Part shown: positions 7,130 through 16,100 of the stretch, one piece after another
Layout: each line of letters starts with the position of its first letter
How positions within the stretch are numbered: position 1 is the stretch's first letter
From: CAYOXM01 sp964407925
GTDB lineage: Bacteria; Patescibacteriota; Patescibacteriia; SG8-24
NCBI GenBank assembly: GCA_964407925.1
Contig: CAYOXM010000007.1
Span: 1 to 58,956, forward strand
DNA: 58,956 nt
Direction of reading: 5' to 3'
Made by a program: the position numbers and the translations under genes
The notes under the pieces: generated by a model
What the model saw: the letters and a program-made list of their open reading frames with translations, nothing else
Database searches by the model: none
What the model was told of the DNA's origin: nothing

Positions 7130-7152
7130 GGCCCCACTCCGTGAGTGAGGCC
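7130..7152 (-). terminator. Terminator after tRNA-Ala(GGC)
   Basis: A 10-bp stem (7130-7139 with 7143-7152) includes one wobble pair in the minus-strand RNA and is followed by ATTTGTTTGG. It stops the tRNA transcript before ychF. Confidence 0.65.
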
Positions 7153-7159
7153 CTTTGCT

Positions 7160-7235
7160 TGGTGGACCGCAAGGGAATCGAACCCTTCACCTCTTCCATG
7201 CCATGGAAGCGCTCTACCAAATGAGCTAGCGGCCC
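7160..7235 (-). tRNA. tRNA-Ala (anticodon GGC)
   Basis: A full cloverleaf reads on the minus strand. The acceptor stem is GGGCCGC with GCGGTCC, including the G3-U70 pair that marks alanine tRNAs. The D arm is GCTC/GAGC. The anticodon stem CTTCC/GGAAG encloses ATGGCAT, giving anticodon GGC. The T loop is TTCGATT. The discriminator base is A and CCA is encoded (7160-7162). Confidence 0.96.
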
Positions 7236-7252
7236 ACGAGACTACGGGTTGC

Positions 7253-7281
7253 ATGCTACCAACGGTCCCGCGGCCTGTCAA
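7253..7281 (-). promoter_or_regulatory. Sigma70-type promoter of tRNA-Ala(GGC)
   Basis: On the minus strand TTGACA (7276-7281) and TAGCAT (7253-7258) are separated by exactly 17 bases. The predicted start point lies about 10 bases before the tRNA. The same TAGCAT hexamer serves the other tRNA-Ala gene. Confidence 0.8.
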
Positions 7282-7348
7282 CGCCCGCGTTGCCGTTGAC
7301 AAAACGGCGAAAATGGCTCAGTGTGGCTTGAATCAAGGGGGTGCGCCC

Positions 7349-7483
7349 ATGGTCATCGGTTTCGCCGGTTCCCTGCTTTTGCTCCTTGCCGTCTGCCTCG
7401 CGGCGGCGACGGTCGTCACTTGGCTCGTGCCGCACGTGACTTTCGCCGCGCGACGCCTTTTCCGTCGCGTGCGGCGCAAATGA
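7349..7483 (+). CDS. Small single-helix membrane protein, unknown
   Basis: A 44-residue product consisting of one hydrophobic helix (MVIGFAGSLLLLLAVCLAAA and onward to residue 28) and a basic tail (RRLFRRVRRK). AAGGGGG lies 10-14 bases before the ATG. A terminator follows immediately, and a TTGACA word at 7296-7301 could be a -35 element, though I see no good -10. The helix-plus-basic-tail design and tight terminator argue for a real small protein. No function can be assigned. Confidence 0.5.
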   Translation: MVIGFAGSLLLLLAVCLAAATVVTWLVPHVTFAARRLFRRVRRK

Positions 7484-7485
7484 CG

Positions 7486-7516
7486 AAAGTCCGACCCTTC
7501 CGGGTCGGACTTTTTT
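7486..7516. terminator. Bidirectional terminator after the small gene and the TPR protein
   Basis: A perfect 12-bp stem (7486-7497 with 7502-7513) with a TTCC loop is followed by T on the plus strand and preceded by A. It serves the two converging genes. Confidence 0.92.
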
Positions 7517-7517
7517 C

Positions 7518-10010
7518 CTATCGCTTCACCTCGGGCTGGTTCTGGTTGGTCACCGGAGCGTCGACCGGGGGCGGGAGCGGGACTTCGGCTTCTTTCGGGG
7601 CCTCTTTCTTCTTCTTGAGGTCGTCGAGCTTCTGCTTCACGAGGTCGTTGTCGGGATTGAGCTTGCGCACCTCCTCGATCTGGGCGATGGCCTTGTCGAG
7701 CTCGCCCTTTTCCTCATACATGGCGGCGAGGTACCAGCGGGCGTTCGAGTAGTTCGGCGACATCTTCACGACCTGCTCGAGGAGCTTGGCGGCATCGTCC
7801 TTCCTGCCGTCGCGGAAGTACAGGAGGGAGAGCTGGAATCCGACGCCGACATCCTTCGGATTGTACGCGACCACGGACTCCATCTTGCCGATCGCCTCCT
7901 TGAGCTTGCCCTGACGGTCGAGCGCGAGCGCGAGGTTGTAATGCCCGGGCGCGTAGTCGGACTTGAGGGCGATGGACTTGTTGAACTCCTCGACGGCCTT
8001 GCCGAGCCGTTCGTTCATCTTCGTCTCCGCCTCCTTTTTCTGCTTCTCGTCCTTCGTGTCCGTCGCCTGACGCGCCATGTCGCTCTGATAGACGTACACC
8101 TTGCCGAGTTCGACGTGGAGCGACGGGTTGCCCGGCTCGAGCTCGATCGCCTTCTCGTAGGATTTCTCCGCCCAGCCGTCAGCGCCTTCCGAGACGCCCA
8201 TCAGGCTCTGATAGACGGATGCGAGCACGGACCAGTTAGCGACGTTCTTCGCGTTGATTTCCGTCGCCCCCTTGGCGGTGTTGACCGCCGCGGCGGTGAG
8301 CTGCGCGACGGCGTTCACCTGCTCCTGCCGCGCGGCAGTGACGCGTGCTTCGTATTCCTCTTTCTTCTCGCCCTCCTTCTTGTCCACCTTCGGCGGCGTG
8401 GAAAGGTCGCGATCGGCCTTCACGAGTACGGCAAGCGCGAGATTACGCATGTACACGTCGTTTTTCGCATTGAGCCCGACCGCCCGGTCGAGCTGCTTCA
8501 CCGTATCCTCTACGGGGCCGCCGGACTTGTCGTTGCGGATGGCGTTCGCATAGGCGATTTCCGCGGCGTAACGTTGGCCCTCGACGAACAATCCGGAGAG
8601 CGTGAACACGAGGCCGAGGATGAAGACGAACGAGACCGACATCGCGGCACGCGGCGAATTCTCGAACTTGACCGAGAGGAAGTCCTTGCGGTGGGTCACG
8701 ACGAGCACCGCCATCATCACCCAGAAGACGAACTCAAGCGTGATCGTCGAGGAGTACAGGAACTTCGAGACGAGCAGCAGCGCCCAGGCGGAGAAGACGC
8801 CGATGAGCAGGTGCCACGTCTCCTCGTCTGCCTTGAAGAGCTTCCGTCCGGCCGAAACCAGCAGGAACAGCGCGACGAGCAGCCAGGAAAGCGTGCCGAT
8901 GAGGCCGGTCGTGGCGAGCGACGTCAGGAAGCGAGATGAGGCGCGGTCGAAGCGGATGTTCCAGAACGGGGTCCCGTTCACGACCTCCGCGCGGTGCTTC
9001 GCGTAGTCGAAGATGAAGGTGCCAGGACCGGAGCCGAGGAACGGGCTCTCGCGGAGGGTCTTCATGGTGATTTCCGCGCTCGCCTTCATCGACGGCATCA
9101 CTTCCGAAGGGTAGCCGAGGCTCACCGGGAAGCGGAAGACGAGGAGCAGCAAGCCGACGACGAGCGCCGCGATCGGCATGAGCACGCCGCCGATGCTCTT
9201 CACGTTCCGCGCATGGACGAACGAGAAGGCGATGAGCAGCGCCGACGCGACGACGAGGGAGACCGTGAGCGGCCAAAAATCGATCACGGCGATGAGGAAG
9301 AGCGAGATGACCGACGTGGCGACGAGGAAGCCCTTCGAGAGGAAGGCCGTCAGCCTGCCCGTGCCGCCGTGGCCGGAAAGCAGGAGGCCGCCCGAGAGCG
9401 TGACGATGAACGCGAGGTAGACGCCGAGCGAGGCGACGGTGCCGACGGTGTTGAAGGAATTCGACTTCGCGAATTCGAAGGGGAGGAAAAACGCGCCGAG
9501 CCCTTGGCAGAGGGCGAATACCGCGGCAATGAAGCCGCCGAGGACGATGCTCGAGAGCAGCTTGTTGAGCTGCTGCATCGTCCGGACGTTATTGATGATG
9601 ACGAAGTAGAGGATGACGAACGCGAGCACGGTGACGAAACCCGCCTTTTCCTGCCCGAAGTCGCCGACGATGCTCATGTATCGGCTTTGCGAGAACCACG
9701 CGCTCGCGCCATACGCTGCGGTGAAGAGCACCACCATGACGTTCACGATGGAGCGTCGGTACTCGAACCTGCGCTCGACGAGCATCTTGCCCATCCATGC
9801 CATGCCGGCGATCGCGGCGCCGACGAGGAGCAACAGCTGCTTGTTGAGTTCGGACACCTCGATCGTCCATGGCAGGAAGAACAGCGGGACGAGGACGACG
9901 AGTCCGTAGAGCGTCCATCGGATGATGGCATCGCACGTCCGGACGAGCCTCGAGGATGAGGCGGTAGACTCCGCCTGGCTCCCGAAGCCGGAATGCATCA
10001 TGTCTTGCAT
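7518..10010 (-). CDS. O-antigen-ligase-like membrane protein fused to TPR repeats
   Basis: An 830-residue protein. Residues about 27-470 hold about a dozen membrane helices in the pattern of the O-antigen ligase/polymerase (WaaL/Wzy_C) and PglL-type O-oligosaccharyltransferase families; the key loop shows GSGPGTFIFDYAKHRAE and FDRASSRFLTSLATTGLIG. At the position where many relatives have an AHN motif, this protein has ASS. Residues about 480-800 form TPR-like helical repeats (PGNPSLHVELGKVYV, APGHYNLALALDRQGKLKEA, SNARWYLAAMYEEKGELDKA). A proline-rich end follows. Likely role: transfer or polymerisation of surface glycan, perhaps onto the neighbouring surface proteins; this is inference. It is transcribed alone from an extended -10 promoter about 60 bases upstream. 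Confidence 0.75.
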   Translation of the reverse strand: MQDMMHSGFGSQAESTASSSRLVRTCDAIIRWTLYGLVVLVPLFFLPWTIEVSELNKQLLLLVGAAIAGMAWMGKMLVERRFEYRRSIVNVMVVLFTAAYGASAWFSQSRYMSIVGDFGQEKAGFVTVLAFVILYFVIINNVRTMQQLNKLLSSIVLGGFIAAVFALCQGLGAFFLPFEFAKSNSFNTVGTVASLGVYLAFIVTLSGGLLLSGHGGTGRLTAFLSKGFLVATSVISLFLIAVIDFWPLTVSLVVASALLIAFSFVHARNVKSIGGVLMPIAALVVGLLLLVFRFPVSLGYPSEVMPSMKASAEITMKTLRESPFLGSGPGTFIFDYAKHRAEVVNGTPFWNIRFDRASSRFLTSLATTGLIGTLSWLLVALFLLVSAGRKLFKADEETWHLLIGVFSAWALLLVSKFLYSSTITLEFVFWVMMAVLVVTHRKDFLSVKFENSPRAAMSVSFVFILGLVFTLSGLFVEGQRYAAEIAYANAIRNDKSGGPVEDTVKQLDRAVGLNAKNDVYMRNLALAVLVKADRDLSTPPKVDKKEGEKKEEYEARVTAARQEQVNAVAQLTAAAVNTAKGATEINAKNVANWSVLASVYQSLMGVSEGADGWAEKSYEKAIELEPGNPSLHVELGKVYVYQSDMARQATDTKDEKQKKEAETKMNERLGKAVEEFNKSIALKSDYAPGHYNLALALDRQGKLKEAIGKMESVVAYNPKDVGVGFQLSLLYFRDGRKDDAAKLLEQVVKMSPNYSNARWYLAAMYEEKGELDKAIAQIEEVRKLNPDNDLVKQKLDDLKKKKEAPKEAEVPLPPPVDAPVTNQNQPEVKR

Positions 10011-10067
10011 AGCACCGTAAAATGAAGCGTTGGCCGCGCTTCGATAAATGACGAATGAATTGCTTAC

Positions 10068-10073
10068 AGTATA
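10068..10073 (-). promoter_or_regulatory. Extended -10 promoter of the O-antigen-ligase/TPR gene
   Basis: On the minus strand the sequence reads TTTTTGCTATACTGTAAGC, with a TG extension directly before TATACT. The ATG is 57 bases away. The 13-base core TTTTGCTATACTG recurs exactly in front of the ROK gene. No clear -35 is present. Confidence 0.6.
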
Positions 10074-10159
10074 GCAAAAAGCGGTTGGCCTTAGTTATGC
10101 ACATGTTGTGCACTATTTCTGTAAAAGGAAGTTCTGCGCCAGTTATAATCGTAGATATG

Positions 10160-10187
10160 AAAAAACGGCTCAATCGAGCCGTTTTTT
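10160..10187. terminator. Terminator of the 3113-residue surface gene
   Basis: A perfect 12-bp stem (10160-10171 with 10176-10187, AAAAAACGGCTC) with an AATC loop ends in six T on either strand. It overlaps the end of the giant gene by one base. Confidence 0.92.
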
Positions 10188-10188
10188 A

Positions 10189-13100
10189 CTATGACAGAGG
10201 TTCGGGTTCCGAGGCCTGCGGCGTCTGAGGTTCAGGCAGGACCTCCACATCCCCCGCCCCTCCGTCATCCGGAGCGGCTTCAGGTGGCGGCAATGGCGGA
10301 GCGACGGGGGCCGGCGGCGTCCGGTTATCCAGGACATCCACGATGAAGTATTCGAACTTGAGGTCGGTCGGAGCGATCGCACTCAAACTGATGTCGAACG
10401 CGCCATCGACCTTTCGCGACACCCACCACGAACCTTCGACGTTGCCGTAGAAGGTGACGAAAAGCCTGCTGTTCGCCCTGATGGCGGGATTCTCGACCGT
10501 GACCGTCGAGTTGCCGGTGAGAATCGTCCCCTCACCGATGGTCTGCGTCTCATCGTCCGCTTCCACGGCGAATTCCTTGGCGCGGACCTTTTCGGCGACA
10601 AGTTCCTTGACGGTCACGCGACCGTCGCCGTCAACGCCGAGCTTTCCCTTGAGGGCCTCAATGCGCGCCTCGTGATCCTTAATGGCATTTACCAAGTAGG
10701 CGGTGAGAAGCTTGTACTCGATACCGTCGATTTGGCCGTCCTTATACGTGATGACCTCCGGGATGAACTGGGCGACCTCCTCGGCGATGAAACCGACGGA
10801 ACGCTCATCGCGATCCTTCCATTTAAAGTCGACGGGGCGGAGGGCGAGGAGCTTACCCATGTCGAACGTGAGGTCATGGACGTCTTCCTTGTATTTGAGC
10901 GACGAGGAGCAGGTCGCGAAGGTGTTGAACCCGCTGATGGCGGACGTGTTGTAGCAGAGGGAGTTCGCCGTGGCCGACGCCAGAACGTTTACGCCAACGC
11001 CCGACGTCGTGACGCGCATGATTTCTGAATTGTTGGCGAGGAGCGCGAGGCTCTTGCTGGTATAACCGCCAACGCTCATGAGGTTGGATCCGAATGCGCC
11101 GATGGAGCCGAGCGTTGCGGTGGACGTCGAGAAAATCATGAGCGACGGTGTCGCAGTTTCGGCGGCGTTTTGCATGACGTGCATCGGGGTCGTTCCGGAC
11201 GGGGCGCCGAAGTTGACCATCGTCGTGAATCCGGATGGCTCGGGCGCGCCGCCGCTCACGACGGAGAACGTCGTGTCCGGCGTTGTCGTACCGATGCCAA
11301 CGCGGTTGTTCGTGGCATCGAGAATGAACGTATCAGTGTCGACCGTCATCGCGCCGCTATTCGCGACGACGAAGTTGGTGCTGGTGATGTAATTCGTGCC
11401 GAACGTGCCGGAGAAGTTGAGGCCGTTCGTCACGTTCGTCGAGCCGTTGGCGTTGCCGATGATGCGGAGCGCGTCGGTGACTTGGATGACGTTCCCAGAC
11501 ACTGAACTGTTGTCCATGTTCCGGAGAACGAGCATCGCGTCGACCGTGGCGTCGGTCGGCGTACTGTTGTTCTGCGCGACCTGAAGACGCATAAGCGTCT
11601 CAGTGCTCCCCGCGACGGTTGGCGTCTGGGTCCAATTGAGGTCAAATCCGGTACTGTCCGTATTCGCGAGCGTACCCTGGGAGTTCGTCGGGCTGAACTT
11701 CACCGCGGTCCAACCCGTGGATGAGCCCGAATTGTGCGTAGTCACGAAGTTAACGAGCGAGCCCGTGGTGAGGGCGGTGTCGGAGAAGGTGAGGACGTCC
11801 CCCGTCGCGATGGACGAGCTGAAGGTGTGCGCGTTCGGGAAAGACGAGGTCGCGGCGTTGAAGGTGATGGAGTCGCCCGAGGCGTCGCCGACCGTCACGT
11901 TGCCGGTGGCCGAGAGCGTGGCGTTGTTGAGGATGGAGGTGTTGCCGCTGTTCGCGACCGTGAAGTTGGTGCTGGTGATGTAGTTCGTGCCGAAGGTGCC
12001 GGAGAAGTTTATGCCGTTCGTGACGTTCGTCGAGCCGTTGGCGTTGCCGATGATCTTCACGCCGTCCGCGGCAGTGATGACCTGGCCGCTCACGCCGTTG
12101 TTGTCCTCGTTCCGGACCTCGACGATGGCGTTGATGTCCGCATCCGTCACCGTCCCGTTGTTCTGCTCGATCGAGAACCGTGCGACGGACTCGGTGTTGC
12201 CGGCGACGGCCGTCGAGTTCGCCATCAGCACGTCGAGGCCGATGACCGTCGCCGCGAGCGTCCCCTGCGCGTTCGTCGGGCGGAACTTCACGGCGGACCA
12301 GCCGGTGCTCGAGGCGGAGTTGTTGGTGGTCGTGAAGCTGGCGAGGCTGCCGGTGGTGAGCGACGTGTCCGTGAACGTGAGGACGTTGCCGGTGGCGATG
12401 GACGACGTAAACGTATGGGCGTTCGGATAGTTCGAGGTCGCCGCGTTGTATGTCATCGAATCGCCGCTCGCGTCGCCGAGCGTCGCGTTGCCGGTGACGG
12501 AGAGGGTGGCGTTGTTGAGGATGGAGGTGTTGCCGCTGTTCGCGACCGTGAAGTTGGTGCTGGTGATGTAGTTCGTGCCGAAGGTGCCGGAGAAGTTTAT
12601 GCCGTTCGTGACGTTCGTCGAGCCGTTGGCGTTGCCGATGATCTTCACGCCGTCCGCGGCAGTGATGACCTGGCCGCTCACGCCGTTGTTGTCCTCGTTC
12701 CGGACCTCGACGATGGCGTTGATGTCCGCATCCGTCACCGTCCCGTTGTTCTGCTCGATCGAGAACCGTGCGACGGACTCGGTGTTGCCGGCGACGGCCG
12801 TCGAGTTCGCCATCAGCACGTCGAGGCCGATGACCGTCGCCGCGAGCGTCCCCTGCGCGTTCGTCGGGCGGAACTTCACGGCGGACCAGCCGGTGCTCGA
12901 GGCGGAGTTGTTGGTGGTCGTGAAGCTGGCGAGGCTGCCGGTGGTGAGCGACGTGTCCGTGAACGTGAGGACGTTGCCGGTGGCGATGGACGACGTAAAC
13001 GTATGGGCGTTCGGGTAGTTCGAGGTCGCCGCGTTGTATGTCAGCGAATCGCCGCTCGCGTCGCCGAGCGTCGCGTTGCCGGTGACCGACAGCGTCGCGT

Positions 13101-16100
13101 TGTTGAGGATGGAGGTGTTGCCGCTGTTCGCGACCGTGAAGTTGGTGCTGGTGATGTAGTTCGTGCCGAAGGTGCCGGAGAAGTTGATGCCGTTCGTGAC
13201 GTTGGTGTTTCCGCCGGCGTTGCCGATGACCTTCACGCCGTCGGTCGCCGTGATGACGTTGCCGCTGACCGAATTGTTGTCCTCGTTGCGTACCTCGACG
13301 ATGGCGCTGATGATGTCGTCGGTCGGCGTTCCCGTGTTGCTGGCGATGGAGAAGCGGGCGACCGATTCCGTGTTTCCCGCAACCGCAGTCGAGTTCGTCA
13401 TCAGCACGTCGAGGCCGATGACCGTCGCCGCGAGCGTCGCCTGCGCGTTCGTCGGGCGGAACTTCACGGCGGACCAGCCGGTGCTCGAGCCGGAATTGTT
13501 GGTGGAGGTGAAATTGGCGAGCGTGCCCGTCGTGAGCGAGGCGTCAGTGAACGTGAGGACGTCACCGGACGCGATCGTCGAGCTGAAGGTATGGACGTTG
13601 GGGAACGTGCTCGTGCCCGCGTTCATGGTGACGGTATCCCCGCTCGCGTCGCCGAGGACCGTCGTTCCCGTGACGGACAACTGGGCCCCGTTGCCGATCG
13701 TCGTGTTGCCGCTCTGCGTGACGGTGAAGTTGCCGGTCGAGGTGCTGATGAGGTTGGTGCCGAAGGTTCCGTTGAAGGTGAGGCCGTTCGTGATGTTCGA
13801 GGCCGTCGTCGGCGTGATGCGGATGCCGTCGGTCACGACGATGGTCTGTCCCGAAACGCTGTTGTTATCGTCGTTCGCGACGGTGAGGAGCGTGTCCACC
13901 GTTCCGTCGGTCGAGGTTCCGGTGTTCGACTGAAGCGAGATGCGCGCGACGGTCTCGGTGTTCCCCGCGACGGCAGTGTTTTGGAACATCGCGACGTCGA
14001 GGCCGATCGAGGCGTTCGCGAGCGTCCCCTGCGCGTTCGTCGGCCGGAACTTCACGGCGGACCAGCCGGTGCTCGAGCCGGAGTTGTTGGTGGTCGTGAA
14101 GCTCGCGAGGCTGCCGGTGGTGAGCGCGGTGTCCGAGAAGGTCAAGACGTCGCCGGTCGCGAGCGCCGAGCTGAAAGTGTGCGCGTTGGGGAAACTCGAC
14201 GTCGCGGCGTTGAACGTGATGGAATCGCCGGACGCGTCGCCGATCGTCGTGTTGCCGGTGACCGACAGCGTCGCGTTGTTGAGGATGGAGGTGTTGCCGC
14301 TGTTCGCGACGGTGAAGTTGGTCGACGTGATGTAGTTGGTCGCGAACGTGCCGTTGAAGTTGATGCCGTTCGTGATGTTCGAGGCCGTCGTCGGCGTGAT
14401 GCGGATGCCGTCGGTCGCGATGATGGTCTGGCCGGAGACGCTGCCGTTGTCGTCGTTCGCGACGGTGACGATCGCGTCCACGGTACCGTCGGTCGAGGTG
14501 CCGGTGAAGTTCTGCAAGGAGAACCGCGCGACAGTCTCGGCATTGCCGGCAACCGCCGTGTTTTGCAGGAGTGCGACGTCGAGGCCGATCGAGGCGTTCG
14601 CGAGCGTCCCCTGCGCGTTCGTCGGCGCGAACCTGATCGCGCTCCAGCCGGTGCTCGAGCCGGTGTTCACGCTGGACGAAACGGTGAACGGCGACGTCGC
14701 GGTCGCGGGAGCGGTAAAACTGAACGTGCCGGTCGTCTGCGCGTATCCCGTAATTGCGGTTATGGCTCCCGTCGAATTCACTTGGAAATCGTCGCCGAGA
14801 CCGACGGTGAAGAGGGATGCCGGCGTCGGCTCACCGACGCCGACGTTGCCGGCGGTCGTAATGGTCACGAGATCGGTGCCGCCCGGGGTGAATGCGCCGC
14901 TCTGGAAGTGGAAGGCGTTCGTCGACAGCGTGTAAAGGTTGTTGAAGTAGGAGTCCCCGACGCTGCTGTCATAGGTGATTTTCGTCCCCTCGCCGGCAGC
15001 ATTGTTGTTGTCCGTGAGGAGCAGCGCGGCGTCGAGGGTCGTTGACGTGTTGTCGACGCGCAACTGCGTCTCGGTAGCGCCGCTCTGGACATGCAACGAC
15101 TGCTGGGGCGAGGTCGTGCCGATGCCGACGCGGTTGTTGGTCGCGTCGGTGACGAACGTGCTCGTGTCAATCACGACCGTGTTGCCGGTGGTCGCGTTGC
15201 TCGTGATGGTGCTCGTCGTGGTGATCGTTCCCGACGTGCTCACGTTGCCCGAAGAATTGATCTGGAAGATGTCGCCGTTCGCGACCGAAAGCAGCGCGGC
15301 GGGCGACGTGTCGCCGATGCCCACGTTCCCCGTCGAGTCGGCAATCGTGAACACGTTCGTGCCGGGCGACGCCTCCGAGGCGTGGTCGGTCCAAAACCGG
15401 AAATCGCCGCCGGAGAAGTAGTTCGTCGCGTTGATGCTGATGCCGAAGCCCGCCTTGAAGCCGACGCCGTCGTCGTAGAGCTGGATCTTGTTCGTCGTCG
15501 AATTGCCGGAATTGTCGAATTGGTTGTCGAACTTGAGGATGCCGTTCGCGGGCGAGGCCGTGCCCGTGTTCGTCGTCGACAGGACGGTGGTATTCCCGGT
15601 CGAATCAATCTTCATCCGCGGGGTCGGCGTGAATGACCCACCGATGGTCAGCCCCGAATTGGTATAGAAGTCGAGCTGGCCGGTGCCCGCCACCTGGCCC
15701 GAGCCGAGCATCGCCGCGGCCGTATCCTTCGCGATCCATGCGGAACCGCTCCAGGACGCGCCTCCCGAAAGCAGCGCCTGCTGGGCGTTCGTGCTCACGA
15801 GGAAACCGCCGCTGTCGGCAGTACTCGAACCGAAACGCATCTGCGTGCCGGACGATGCCGTCGCGACGTCCAACTTGTAGTTCGGCGTCGTCGTACCGAT
15901 ACCGTGATTGCCAGCCGTGGTGTTCATCGTGATGTTCCCGCCGGAAAGCAGACGCATCCTCTCGGTTTCCGCGCTTCCGGACCATGACGTGAAGATGAGG
16001 TCGGTCGCGCCGTTGGCGCCATTCATGTTGATGGCCCGAATTTCCGCATTGCTCACGTTGTTTCCCGATCCGTCAAACGCCGTCGAGTTATCGACGTTAA

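Noticed and set aside
10144..10149. Perfect TATAAT on the plus strand
   Set aside because: Transcription from it would run at once into the terminator at 10160-10187, and no -35 is present; most likely chance in an AT-rich spacer.
11734..15045. Long plus-strand open frame antisense to the repeat region of the giant gene
   Set aside because: It is a by-product of GC-rich codon bias on the opposite strand: composition is almost only R, D, V, G, E and A, it repeats with the 588-bp unit, and it has no family features.
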